This document shows, one piece after another, positions 16,229-24,751 of a stretch of 64,000 nt of DNA. The position numbers and the translations under genes were made by a program. The notes beneath the pieces were generated by a model. That model ran no database searches. It was not told where the DNA came from and saw only the letters and a program-made list of their open reading frames with translations. This stretch comes from DAOTVC01 sp034437215 (GTDB lineage Bacteria; Chloroflexota; Anaerolineae; B4-G1; SLSP01), in the NCBI GenBank assembly GCA_034437215.1, contig DAOTVC010000077.1, positions 1-64,000 of the forward strand, read 5' to 3'. Every line of letters begins with the position of its first letter. Position 1 is the first letter of the stretch.

Positions 16229-17104
16229 CTACACCTCCTGCTCCGTGTCGGCGATGATCTCCGGCGTCTCCTCGAGGTCCAGGCCCTCGTCCTCTGCAGG
16301 CGCCGCGGCGGTCGCTGCCTCTGCCTCTGCCTCTGCTTCGGCCTCTGCCTGGGCTGCGGCCTGCGCCTCCTCGCCCAGGGGTAGGGGCAGCCCCCGCCGT
16401 CCCAGCTCCTCCTCCATCCGGTTGATGAGCGTCTCGAAGATCTTGGCGTGGGTCCAGCGCTTGTTGGTGGCCTCGACGATGGTCCAGCGACCCCACTCGG
16501 TGTCCGTGCGCTCGAGCATCTCCTCGATGGCCAGCACGTAGTCGTCGTACTTCTTGTGATGGTCCCAGTCCTCGGGTTGGACCCGCCAGGCCTCGAGGGG
16601 GTCCTTCTCGATCTTTTTGAACCGGCGCTTCTGTTCCTTCTTGCTGATGTGGAGGAAGAACTTGACGATGACGTAGCCGTCGTCGGAGAGGGTGCGTTCG
16701 AAGTTCACGATGTCCCGGTAGGCCTTGCGCCAGTCATTCTCCGAGGTCAGCGCTTCCACGCGCTCGACGAGCACGCGCCCGTACCAGCTGCGGTCGAAGA
16801 TGGCCATCTCGCCGTAGTTGGGGATCTTGAGCCAGAAGCGCCAGAGCCAGGGCATGTGGGTCTCGTAGGTGCGGGGGGCCTGAATGGCGTGCAGACTGAA
16901 CCCCCGGGGGTCGAGGCGTTGGGTGAGGACGTTGATGGAGGTTCCCTTTCCGGCGGCGTCCCATCCTTCGAAGATGACCATGGTGGGGATGCCTGCGTCC
17001 CAGCAGGCCTTCTGCAGATCGTAGAGGCGGGTACGCAGCTGCTTACGGCGCCGTTTGTACTCCTTCTTCTTGAGTTTCTTGCTGAGATCGACCTTTTCCA
17101 GCAT
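16229..17104 (-). CDS. polyphosphate kinase 2 family protein (first of pair), Ala-Glu tail
   Basis: A 291-residue PPK2 paralogue with Walker A GWDAAGKGTS (about 47-56) and AIFDRSWYGRVLVERVEA. Residues up to about 235 form the kinase; the C-terminal 55 residues are low-complexity, with an alternating Ala-Glu run and an acidic end, unlike other PPK2 proteins. ATG 17104 follows GGAGGAG at 7 bases. It is transcribed from the CYTH-CHAD promoter through adk, 48 bp upstream. Two adjacent PPK2 genes resemble a split version of the two-domain class II polyphosphate:AMP phosphotransferases. Confidence 0.92.
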   Translation of the reverse strand: MLEKVDLSKKLKKKEYKRRRKQLRTRLYDLQKACWDAGIPTMVIFEGWDAAGKGTSINVLTQRLDPRGFSLHAIQAPRTYETHMPWLWRFWLKIPNYGEMAIFDRSWYGRVLVERVEALTSENDWRKAYRDIVNFERTLSDDGYVIVKFFLHISKKEQKRRFKKIEKDPLEAWRVQPEDWDHHKKYDDYVLAIEEMLERTDTEWGRWTIVEATNKRWTHAKIFETLINRMEEELGRRGLPLPLGEEAQAAAQAEAEAEAEAEAATAAAPAEDEGLDLEETPEIIADTEQEV

Positions 17105-17152
17105 CTTCACTCTCCTCCAGAACTCGTTCCCTCCCAGCCAGAGGGGCTCTTG

Positions 17153-17830
17153 TTAATCCGATGGTGTTCGCAGGTCCTCGACAGCGCTCAGCAGTTTCTG
17201 CGTAACCTCCGCAATAGCTTGGTCCCCCTCGATGTCGACCAGGATCCCCTGTTCCTCGTAGTAGTCGATGAGCGGCGCCGTCTGCTCGCGGTAGACCTCG
17301 ATGCGTTTGCGCGCCGTCTCCTCTGTGTCATCCGCCCGTTGGTAGAGCTCGCCCCCACAGACGTCACAGACACCCTCCTCCTGCGGGGGTTTGTACTTGA
17401 TGTGGTAGGTAGCGCCGCAGTTCTTGCAGACCCGACGTCCGGTGATCCTCTCCAGGATGACCTCATCGGGTACCTGGATGTTGAGGACCCGGTCCACTTC
17501 GTCGTCCTGCTGGGCCAGGGCCTGATCGAGGGCCTGAGCCTGGGCGATGGTGCGGGGAAAGCCGTCAAGGATGGTGCCCTCATCGGTGTCGGGACGTTCC
17601 AACCGGTCGAGGACCATGGCGATGGTAATGTCGTCGGGCACCAGGGCGCCACGCTCCATGTACGCCTGCGCCTTCAACCCCAGCTCCGTCTCATTCTTCA
17701 AGTTATAGCGGAAGAGATCCCCGCTGGCAACGTGGGGCAGCTCCAGTTTTTCTTCGAGCCGGGCCGCCTGGGTCCCTTTGCCCGAAGCGGGGGGGCCTAG
17801 TAGGATGATAAACGTACGATCTTCACTCAT
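17153..17830 (-). CDS. adk: adenylate kinase
   Basis: A 225-residue long-form adenylate kinase. P-loop GPPASGKGTQ (12-21), the NMP-binding GDLFRYNLK, and DGFPRTIAQAQALD are present. The lid has a four-cysteine zinc site (CKNCG and CDVCG) as in Gram-positive-type enzymes. It interconverts 2 ADP with ATP and AMP. Adk usually sits in the ribosomal secY region; here it lies between CYTH-CHAD and two PPK2 genes, where it would pair with PPK2 to regenerate ATP from AMP using polyphosphate. Ribosome site AGGAGG precedes the ATG. Confidence 0.96.
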   Translation of the reverse strand: MSEDRTFIILLGPPASGKGTQAARLEEKLELPHVASGDLFRYNLKNETELGLKAQAYMERGALVPDDITIAMVLDRLERPDTDEGTILDGFPRTIAQAQALDQALAQQDDEVDRVLNIQVPDEVILERITGRRVCKNCGATYHIKYKPPQEEGVCDVCGGELYQRADDTEETARKRIEVYREQTAPLIDYYEEQGILVDIEGDQAIAEVTQKLLSAVEDLRTPSD

Positions 17831-17884
17831 CTGTTCCTCCTTGATAAGGGTATCCGTGACAAGAACGGTAGCCGGCGGCAGGGC

Positions 17885-19804
17885 TCAGAGCGCTGCCACC
17901 GCGTGAGCCAGGTTCTCCGTGAACTCCCGGCTGTGGAAGCGCTGCCACAGCGGCGGGAAACCGGCCCTCTGCTCTGCCAGAGCCCTCTGGCGGGCTTCCA
18001 GGTAACGGGTGACGCCGGGCGCTGCGCTGGGGCGCGGTGCCCAGCTCGAGCCGAGGGGCCCGAGAGTGCCCCAGGTGCAGAAATCCCGCAGAAGTTGCAG
18101 GGCCACAACGTGATCTTGCAACGCGCCCAGGTGATCCTGCAGGGCTTTCAGGTCCCGGATGACGCTCTCCACATTCGGCGCGAGAACCTCCTGGAAATAC
18201 TCGAGGGTGTATCGCAGGTGCTTACCGGCGATGCGGAGCCGGTGGTAGCGCGCGGCAGGCACCCCCGGCTCCGCGATCCACTCGTCGAAGGCCCGTAACC
18301 GCGCGAGGCGTTTGTAGATGAGGACGGGGGCGACGTGGCGCACCCGGCGGGGTATCGCCTCCCCCTTGCGGTTGAGGGGCGTTCGGACCTCCGTCCACGG
18401 CACGAGCAGCTCTTCGCTGAAGGCTGCCTTGAACTGCCAGTACGCCTCGCTGTCGAGGTAGTTGAGCAGACGCCGGCGGGTGTGCAGCCGGGCCTCCTCC
18501 CAGGCCCGACGCAGGGGCGCCAGCTCCTCAGGTTGCACCCGCGGCTCCGCCGCCAGGTAGTCTTCGGTGCCCTCCCAGAAGACGTCCAGGTCCCGCACGC
18601 CCCCCAGGAGGTCGGCCAGACGGTTCAGTTCTTCCCTGAAGGGGCGCAGGCGACGGCGATCGACGTAGTCGGCGAAGACGCGCCCTGCGGTGCGCACTCT
18701 GCGGGTGGCGACGCGCATGTCGTGGACGGCTTCGACGTCTTCGTCCGCCCGGACACCGGCTTCGTTCCGGAGCAGCCGCTGAAAGTGAAAGAGGTAGATC
18801 TTGCGGGTGGCCTCTGCTAACGTGTCGTCCCGATCCACGCCGGGGGCTTCGGCGAGGGTAAGGTTGGAGGGGGAGCCCGGGGCGTGCAGCAGGCGTTGGA
18901 GGACGGCGCCGGGCGTGGGCTCCGGAGGCTCACGGTGAGGGCGCGGCGCCCGGGCCTCCCGGAGGGTCCGTTCGGGGAAGATGCTCAGCCGCTTCTGGCG
19001 GAACTCGGCAAGCCAGTGGCGCACCCGGCGCTCCGACATCCCGGCCTGCGCCCCCGCCTCTCCCTGGGTGTGACCTTCGTCGAGCGCCAGGAGCGCCCGC
19101 GCCCGCCGACCGTACAGGTTCTCCTGGTAGGCGACCCGCTGAAGCTGCTCCCGCTCGATCCGGCACAGGAGGCTGTCCTTGAGCGCCGGCATCTCGATGT
19201 CGAAGAAGGCGAGGGCGCGTTCGAATTTCGACTGCGTTGCGGGTACCAGCTGCCACCTCTCCGCCAGGAGGGTTACCAAGCGCTCCAGTGCTCCTTCTGC
19301 ACCCTCGGTGACCAACTCCAGCTCCAGGGCGAGGAAACGCTCGCGCTGACTGCGCTGGACCATGCTCACCTCGTCGAGGCTGAGGATGGCGATGCGTCGC
19401 CTCTCCTCCAGGATGGGGCGGACGATGCGCTTCTGCCGCAGGCTGAAGAGGGGGTCGAGAGAAGCGCCCTCCGTCAGGTCGAGAAGGCGGCTGCGGATCT
19501 CGGAGGTGGGCCAGTAGACGGGGGGCTTCTCGTTGAGCAGCAGGATCTCCAGCTCCTCCCGGTGCCATATGGGGCGTGTGCCTCCCCCCAGAGCCTTGAG
19601 GGTCATGAGGATCCCCCGTCCCTCGAGCCGCCGGCGTAGCGCATAGCCGCCGCGCCAGAGATGACGCTTCTCGGTGTCGAGGTAGGTGTCCTCTACGGTA
19701 AAGGATTGGGGAGCACCCAGGTCGAAGTGCTCGAGCTGCGTGACAACCTGCAGCTGGCTGAAGACCTCTGCATCGGGGACCTTAAACTTGGCTTCAACTT
19801 CCAT
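17885..19804 (-). CDS. CYTH - helix-turn-helix - CHAD protein
   Basis: A 639-residue protein in three parts. Residues 1 to about 200 are a CYTH triphosphate-tunnel domain (start MEVEAKFKV is the ExExK signature, then YLDTEKRHLWRGGYALRRR). Residues about 215-290 look like a homeodomain-type helix-turn-helix (RRARALLALDEGHTQGEAG, then MSERRVRHWLAEFRQKR). Residues about 330-639 are CHAD, with paired His/Arg helices (AVHDMRVATRRVRTAGRVF and RLRIAGKHLRYTLEYF). CHAD domains bind polyphosphate; CYTH domains often hydrolyse triphosphate. It heads the operon with adk and the two PPK2 genes. Confidence 0.9.
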   Translation of the reverse strand: MEVEAKFKVPDAEVFSQLQVVTQLEHFDLGAPQSFTVEDTYLDTEKRHLWRGGYALRRRLEGRGILMTLKALGGGTRPIWHREELEILLLNEKPPVYWPTSEIRSRLLDLTEGASLDPLFSLRQKRIVRPILEERRRIAILSLDEVSMVQRSQRERFLALELELVTEGAEGALERLVTLLAERWQLVPATQSKFERALAFFDIEMPALKDSLLCRIEREQLQRVAYQENLYGRRARALLALDEGHTQGEAGAQAGMSERRVRHWLAEFRQKRLSIFPERTLREARAPRPHREPPEPTPGAVLQRLLHAPGSPSNLTLAEAPGVDRDDTLAEATRKIYLFHFQRLLRNEAGVRADEDVEAVHDMRVATRRVRTAGRVFADYVDRRRLRPFREELNRLADLLGGVRDLDVFWEGTEDYLAAEPRVQPEELAPLRRAWEEARLHTRRRLLNYLDSEAYWQFKAAFSEELLVPWTEVRTPLNRKGEAIPRRVRHVAPVLIYKRLARLRAFDEWIAEPGVPAARYHRLRIAGKHLRYTLEYFQEVLAPNVESVIRDLKALQDHLGALQDHVVALQLLRDFCTWGTLGPLGSSWAPRPSAAPGVTRYLEARQRALAEQRAGFPPLWQRFHSREFTENLAHAVAAL

Positions 19805-19837
19805 GAGGACCTTGTGCGGTTATGATTGTATGCTTGT

Positions 19838-19866
19838 ATTATACAGGAGCTCCCGAGGAGCTTCAA
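19838..19866 (-). promoter_or_regulatory. strong predicted promoter of the CYTH-CHAD/adk/PPK2 operon
   Basis: On the - strand TTGAAG (19861-19866) and a perfect TATAAT (19838-19843) are 17 bp apart, 33 bp upstream of the CYTH-CHAD ATG. Confidence 0.7.
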
Positions 19867-20162
19867 GTTTTGCACAACTGGCCCTCCTTTCGGCGCCGCC
19901 CGCCGCATGGCAGGAGCCGGCAGATGACTTTTCCCGCCATCGTTCTATAATCTCTTTGGCACTCGTAGGACTTCATGCGTGGGTGCCGAAACCGTGCTCG
20001 TACGGTGATGGGAGTGCAGGTACCTTCGAGAACCTGCGCCGGGTCGCTCACGATCCTTCATTGCCTTCAGGATGACAAACAGGTGGTGTTTGGACGGCTC
20101 GACCAGATGACCACACGACTACACGACTACACGACTATCTGACTCATTTAAAAGGAGGCGCG
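19867..20162. other. divergent intergenic region with repeat fragments
   Basis: No ORF of note. A TATAAT on the + strand (19946-19951) lacks a clear -35. An inverted fragment of the GTCATCCTGA/GAAGGATC interspersed repeat is at 20052-20078, and a short tandem repeat of ACGACTAC (about 3 units) lies at 20115-20136. AAAGGAGG directly before ppgK is its ribosome site. Confidence 0.45.
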
Positions 20163-20924
20163 ATGGAGATCCTGGGTATCGACATCGGAGGTTCCGGCAT
20201 CAAGGGTGCACCCGTGGACGTGAAGAAGGGGAAGATGTTGACGAAGCGCTACCGCATCGCCACCCCCCAGCCGGCGAAGCCCAAGGCGGTCGCCAAGGTG
20301 GTCGCCGAGATCGCTGCACACTTCGACTGGCAGGGCCCCATCGGCTGCGGTTTCCCGGCCGTGGTCCGCCAGGGCGTAACCCTGACCGCAGCAAACGTCC
20401 ACAAGGGATGGATCGGCACCGATGCCGCCGCCCTCATCAGCAAGAGGAGCGGCTGTGAGACGACGGTCATCAACGACGCCGACGCCGCCGGGCTGGCGGA
20501 GGTGACCTTCGGTGCCGGCAAGGGACGCCGAGGCGTCGTGCTGCTCATCACCATCGGCACCGGTCTGGGAACGGCCCTCTTCACCGACGGGCAACTGGTG
20601 CCCAACACGGAGCTGGGGCACATCGAACTGCGGGGTGACGACGCCGAGAATTGGGCCTCCGATGCCGCCCGGAAGCGTGACGGTCTCTCCTGGAAGGAGT
20701 GGGCCAAGCGCTTCGACACCTACCTGTTGGCCTTGGAGTTTCTCTTCTGGCCCGACCTCTTTATCCTGGGGGGTGGGGCGAGCAAGAAGGAGCGCCGCAA
20801 GAAGTACCTCCACCGTCTGACCGTCGCGACGGAGGTCGTGCCCGCCGAGCTGGGAAACGAGGCGGGGATCATCGGCGCGGCCCTGGCTGCTTATCGCTTG
20901 CGCCGGCAGGGGGAGTTGACCTAG
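20163..20924 (+). CDS. ppgK: polyphosphate glucokinase
   Basis: A 253-residue ROK-fold kinase that phosphorylates glucose using polyphosphate (often also ATP). The start ILGIDIGGSGIKGAPVD is the first phosphate-binding loop; TPQPAKPKAVA is the segment characteristic of PpgK; NDADAAGLAE and ITIGTGLGTALF give the substrate and second phosphate loops; ELGHIELRGDDAENWAS fits the PpgK family rather than ordinary ROK glucokinases, which carry a zinc CxxCG site absent here. It is divergent from the polyphosphate operon and heads a + strand transcript with the YqeK-like gene 3 bp downstream. Confidence 0.93.
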   Translation: MEILGIDIGGSGIKGAPVDVKKGKMLTKRYRIATPQPAKPKAVAKVVAEIAAHFDWQGPIGCGFPAVVRQGVTLTAANVHKGWIGTDAAALISKRSGCETTVINDADAAGLAEVTFGAGKGRRGVVLLITIGTGLGTALFTDGQLVPNTELGHIELRGDDAENWASDAARKRDGLSWKEWAKRFDTYLLALEFLFWPDLFILGGGASKKERRKKYLHRLTVATEVVPAELGNEAGIIGAALAAYRLRRQGELT

Positions 20925-20927
20925 CGC

Positions 20928-21536
20928 GTGCACCCCTTGCTGAGCCCTTACACGGCGAGTATCGAGCGCTGCGGGGACGTCGCGCGCGACGTCCCCCTCT
21001 TCTTGCGCTACCACGGTTATCCGCACGTGGTTGAGCACTCGCGCCGGGTGGCTCTCACGGCTGCAGAGCTCGCTGCGAGGCTGGGTGTGCCCACCGAGCC
21101 CTGTGTGAGGGCGAGCTGGCTGCACGACGTCGGGGTGGTGGTCCCCGAGGGGGAGCGGGAGACGCTGCTTGGGGCGCTGGGCATCGAAATTCTGCCTGAG
21201 GAGCGGGCTTTCCCCCTGATTCTCCACCAGAAGGTCTCGGCACTGCTGGCTCACAGTTTCTTTGAGATCGAGGATGAGGCGGTGCTGGGAGCGGTAGGTT
21301 GTCACACGACGCTCCGTGCGGGAGCGACTCCGGTGGACAAGGTGCTCTTCCTGGCCGACAAATTGGCGTGGGACCGGCCGGGCTCCCCGCCCTACGCGGC
21401 GGAGATCCGGGCCCATCTGGAACGCTCCCTGGACGCTGCGGTCTGCGCCTTCCTCGCCTACCTCTGGGAGCGACGAGCCACCCTCGGCACCGTCCATCCC
21501 TGGTTCGTAGCCGCTTACGGAGAGTGCCATGGCTGA
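20928..21536 (+). CDS. HD-domain hydrolase, YqeK-like
   Basis: A 202-residue HD protein. HVVEHSRRVALTAAELAARLG and ASWLHDVGVVV provide the H...HD metal ligands, and HQKVSALLAHSFFEIEDE plus GCHTTLRAG match the second half of YqeK-type symmetrical diadenosine tetraphosphate hydrolases. The order of motifs favours YqeK over dGTPase or PgpH families. GTG start, 3 bp after ppgK. Its last 8 bases overlap the nucleosidase gene. In this setting it may remove Ap4A, but that is inference. Confidence 0.75.
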   Translation: MHPLLSPYTASIERCGDVARDVPLFLRYHGYPHVVEHSRRVALTAAELAARLGVPTEPCVRASWLHDVGVVVPEGERETLLGALGIEILPEERAFPLILHQKVSALLAHSFFEIEDEAVLGAVGCHTTLRAGATPVDKVLFLADKLAWDRPGSPPYAAEIRAHLERSLDAAVCAFLAYLWERRATLGTVHPWFVAAYGECHG

Positions 21537-22242
21537 GGAGCGGGCGCGAGCCGGGGTCGTGGTCCTCATCTCCGCCGGCACGGAGTGGCGGATGGTGCGG
21601 GAGTACTTCCCTGACGCTGCGCTCCATCCCTCGCCCTACGGCGAGGCGTTGGCCGTGACCCTGCAGCTGCGGCGTGGGGCGGAGGAGATCATCCTGCTCC
21701 ATGGGGGGTGGGGCAAGATCGCCGCCGCCGGCTCGACTCAGTATGCTATCGACCGCTGGTCGCCCGCGCTGCTGGTCAACCTGGGAACCTGCGGGGGCTT
21801 CGAGGGGGCTGTCGAACCGGGTACGGTGATCCTGGCGGAGCGGACGCTCGTCTACGACATCATCGAGCAGATGGGAGATCCTGGGGAGGCGCTTGAGCAC
21901 TACGCGACCGTGCTGGATCTCTCCCGGTTGGAGGGGCCGCTGCCCCAGCCGGTGGTGCGCGGGCTACTCCTCTCCGCCGACCGCGACCTGGTGGCCGAGG
22001 AGGTGGAGGAGCTCCACGCGCATTACGGAGCCGTGGCGGCGGACTGGGAGTCGGGGGCCATCGCCTACGTGGCGGCGCGCAATGCTGTGCCGGCCCTCAT
22101 CCTGCGCGGCGTGACCGACGTCGTCGGACCCGACGGGGGTGAGGCCTATGACGGGACGTTGGCGCTCTTCACCGAACGGACGCGCCTCGTGATGAATAAC
22201 CTTCTAGCTGCACTCCCCGCCTGGTTGGAGCGCTGGCGCTAG
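21529..22242 (+). CDS. nucleoside phosphorylase family protein, MTA/SAH nucleosidase-like
   Basis: A 237-residue PNP_UDP_1-family protein. VNLGTCGGFEGAVEPGTVILAE is the ribose/base loop, DWESGAIAYVAARNAVPALILRGVTD carries the ME/ES ribose-binding residues and the catalytic aspartate. It probably cleaves methylthioadenosine or S-adenosylhomocysteine. That would feed MtnA at the start of the window, though 20 kb away. It overlaps the YqeK-like gene by 8 bases and abuts the convergent App1-like gene with no gap. Confidence 0.8.
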   Translation: MAEERARAGVVVLISAGTEWRMVREYFPDAALHPSPYGEALAVTLQLRRGAEEIILLHGGWGKIAAAGSTQYAIDRWSPALLVNLGTCGGFEGAVEPGTVILAERTLVYDIIEQMGDPGEALEHYATVLDLSRLEGPLPQPVVRGLLLSADRDLVAEEVEELHAHYGAVAADWESGAIAYVAARNAVPALILRGVTDVVGPDGGEAYDGTLALFTERTRLVMNNLLAALPAWLERWR

Positions 22243-23565
22243 TCAGTCCTCGTCCTCTTCGACGATGACGGCGGGCGGCTCCTCCGTGATCCCTTCCCCC
22301 GTCTCCAGGGCCGCCTCGATCTCCTCCTCCGGCACGTCCTCCCCGGCCTCTTTCTTGAGGACCACGGCAGGTCCCGAGGGCTCTTCAGCGCCGCTCTCCC
22401 CCTGCAGTAGCTCATCCAACGTGTCTTGGGGCTCCTCGTCCTGCTCGCGCTCGGCGCGGATCTCGTCGAGGGTCTCCTCGGTGATCCAGCCCTGTTCCAC
22501 GGCGTGACGCGCCATCGTCACCGTATCGTTGGCGAGCACGAGGGAGCTGCCCGCCTCGATGATCTGCTCGGCGAGGTCCTCGATCTTCCCGGAGCGTTTG
22601 GGAGTGCGGGTCACGTTGCGCACGTAGATACCGAGCACCCGCTCCGGGTACTCGTCGACGATCTCCGCGTAGATCTCGGGGTCCTGCTGGCTGCTGTCGC
22701 CGATAAGGATGAAGGGCATATCACCGTAGGTATCGAGCATGTTGCGGATGGCGCCCAACTTGTAGGCCCGGTTGTCCAATGGCAGGATCTCCTCCTCGGT
22801 AATACCGTAGTTGCGCAGGAAGAGAACGGGTCCCACGGGGATGTCGTGCAGGTTGAAGAAGTCGACGAGAAGGTCGTAGAGGTTCCACGGACTACTCGAG
22901 ACGTAGAGCAGCGGATTGCGCTCGGTCCCGCTGGCACCGGCGTGAAAGGCGCGGTAGAGGGCCGCGACGCCCGGGAAGGGAAGGCGGGTGCGGGCGTTGC
23001 CCAGGAAGAGCTCGCGCATCATTTGGATCAGGTGGCCCACCTCCATCCGGATGACGGTGTCGTCGATGTCGCTGACGACGACGTAGCGCGCACTCTTGGG
23101 GGGGACGAGGACCTTGCCCGTGGCCCGGGCGGGATGCTCCTGTTCCTCGGGTAGAGGCTCCAGCAGTTCGAACTCCACCTCGTGCCACATCTGATCGGTG
23201 GGCAGGGGGTGGTTGGGTTCCAGCCAGACTTCGAACATCCCTTCCTCGTCGCACTCGACCTCCTCCTCGAGATCTTGAAAGCGCACCGCCAGCCGCGCAA
23301 AGGGAATCTCATCGCTTTCGATTCGCCGGTAGGTGTTGATGAGGTTGTCCCAGAGGGAGTCCTCTTCCGTCGCGCGGGTGATCCCCTTCTCCTCCAGGAC
23401 CCGGCCCTTGATGTACAGGACGTCCTGAGTTCCGTAGCCGTTGTAGGGCAGGATCTTGATGGGGCCCGGCCCCCCCAGGCGGTCGCGTAAACCGTACTTT
23501 ACTTTGTCGAACCGGGTCTCAATATCGTGGACGAATTGGTGCAATAGATCTTGCCAGTTGGCCAT
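22243..23565 (-). CDS. App1-like phosphatase (DUF2183)
   Basis: A 440-residue protein with the HAD-like domain of yeast phosphatidate phosphatase App1: VVVSDIDDTVIRMEVGH (DxDxT), YVSSSPWNLYDLLVDFF and FILIGDSSQQDPEIYAEI are the three HAD motifs. The N-terminal 150 residues are family-typical. The last 100 residues are acidic and low-complexity (Glu-rich). No membrane segment is seen. It probably dephosphorylates a phospholipid or other phosphomonoester. Stop codons of this and the preceding convergent gene touch. Confidence 0.85.
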   Translation of the reverse strand: MANWQDLLHQFVHDIETRFDKVKYGLRDRLGGPGPIKILPYNGYGTQDVLYIKGRVLEEKGITRATEEDSLWDNLINTYRRIESDEIPFARLAVRFQDLEEEVECDEEGMFEVWLEPNHPLPTDQMWHEVEFELLEPLPEEQEHPARATGKVLVPPKSARYVVVSDIDDTVIRMEVGHLIQMMRELFLGNARTRLPFPGVAALYRAFHAGASGTERNPLLYVSSSPWNLYDLLVDFFNLHDIPVGPVLFLRNYGITEEEILPLDNRAYKLGAIRNMLDTYGDMPFILIGDSSQQDPEIYAEIVDEYPERVLGIYVRNVTRTPKRSGKIEDLAEQIIEAGSSLVLANDTVTMARHAVEQGWITEETLDEIRAEREQDEEPQDTLDELLQGESGAEEPSGPAVVLKKEAGEDVPEEEIEAALETGEGITEEPPAVIVEEDED

Positions 23566-23623
23566 CTCTCTTCTCCTTTGCTACGGTGTGCGGATGTGAC
23601 GTTCTGTTGGACCCTCTGCGCCA

Positions 23624-24637
23624 CTACAGTCCCGCCCAGAACCTCTCGAGCTCCACGACGGTGTCTCCCAACTGCTCGAAGTGGGGGAGACCCCGGGTGG
23701 GCGCGATGCGGCGCGCCTGCCAGTTCGGCCTCTTGGTCAATATCTCGGGCAGGTGATCGAAGCCGGTGTAGGCGTCGCGATCGTACAACACGAGGACGGG
23801 CTGGTTGGCCTTTTCGTAGTAGTAGGCGCGCACCAGGGGCGTGAAGAGCTGCCCGCTCAGGAAGTAGAGGGGCGCGTGCTGAGCGCCGGGCTGGTGGGCC
23901 GTGAGGTAGGCGTAGTTGATCAGCTCCTCGGGCACGGGCCCCACGAAGCTCTGGCTCAGGAAGTAGCGGATGCTAGGACGGGAGGTAATCAGATCGAAGA
24001 GGGGGCGCTCCCACAGGGGAAAGGCGAGGGCGTTGTGAAGCAGGCTGCCGCCGCCCTGCGCGCGCTGCGAGAGGCGCTCCTGATGGGACTCACTGAAGCC
24101 CGTGGGAGAGATCAGCGTCAGAGTGCGGAAGCGTTCGGGATCGGAGACGGCGGCCCGGACGGCGAACTCACAGCTCAGGGAGAGGGCGACGACGTCGGCG
24201 GGCTGTCCGATCTCCAGGGCCATCATCTCCAGAATGGCCCGTTCGAAGAGATAGGGGTTGTAGTCGCGCTCGGCACGTTCGGAGAAGCCGTAGCCCGGCA
24301 GGTCGAGGGCGAAGACGGGCCTGCGATCCCGGTAGTACTCGAAGAGGGGCCACATCTCGTAGGCGCTGGCTGCCGCGTTGATGCTGTGGAGGAGGAGCAG
24401 GGGGCGTCCCTGTGCCCGCCGGTCGACGTAGTAGTGGAGACGTCCAGCGCTCTCCGTGTCCACGGGCTGCAGATCCGCCGGGATGGCCTTCGTCAGGGGT
24501 AGATCGTGATCGATGGCGGTCTTGCTGTAGAGAATCCAGCCTCCTGCCAGCCCCAGGGTCATGCCGGTAAGGATCCCCAATCCCGTGCCGACCGCCGACT
24601 TGCTCCGGGTTGCAACTTCCTGTTGTTCGTGCGTCAT
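23624..24637 (-). CDS. alpha/beta hydrolase, membrane-anchored
   Basis: About 337 residues. An N-terminal hydrophobic stretch (ILTGMTLGLAGGWILY, about 20-37) may anchor it. The hydrolase core has LLLLHSINAAASAYEM as oxyanion region, a strand-turn PVFALDLPGYGFSER, a nucleophile elbow ALSLSCEFAVRAA in which the usual GxSxG is altered, and PHFEQLGDTVVELERF supplying the histidine. ATG 24637 is preferred over ATG 24646 because AAAGGA lies 8 bases upstream. Substrate unknown. Confidence 0.82.
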   Translation of the reverse strand: MTHEQQEVATRSKSAVGTGLGILTGMTLGLAGGWILYSKTAIDHDLPLTKAIPADLQPVDTESAGRLHYYVDRRAQGRPLLLLHSINAAASAYEMWPLFEYYRDRRPVFALDLPGYGFSERAERDYNPYLFERAILEMMALEIGQPADVVALSLSCEFAVRAAVSDPERFRTLTLISPTGFSESHQERLSQRAQGGGSLLHNALAFPLWERPLFDLITSRPSIRYFLSQSFVGPVPEELINYAYLTAHQPGAQHAPLYFLSGQLFTPLVRAYYYEKANQPVLVLYDRDAYTGFDHLPEILTKRPNWQARRIAPTRGLPHFEQLGDTVVELERFWAGL

Positions 24638-24751
24638 GGTCTCCATCCTTTCACGTGATTGTGCTTACTTCAAGTGTATCATCACCCCCGCACAAAAGCA
24701 AGATAAGTCAAGGAATTATCACGGTTATTTTGAAGGGGGAGGCCGGGCGCC

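Noticed and set aside
19946..19951. TATAAT as the ppgK promoter
   Set aside because: No acceptable -35 at 15-18 bp, and it is more than 200 bp from the start codon; noted but not called as a promoter.
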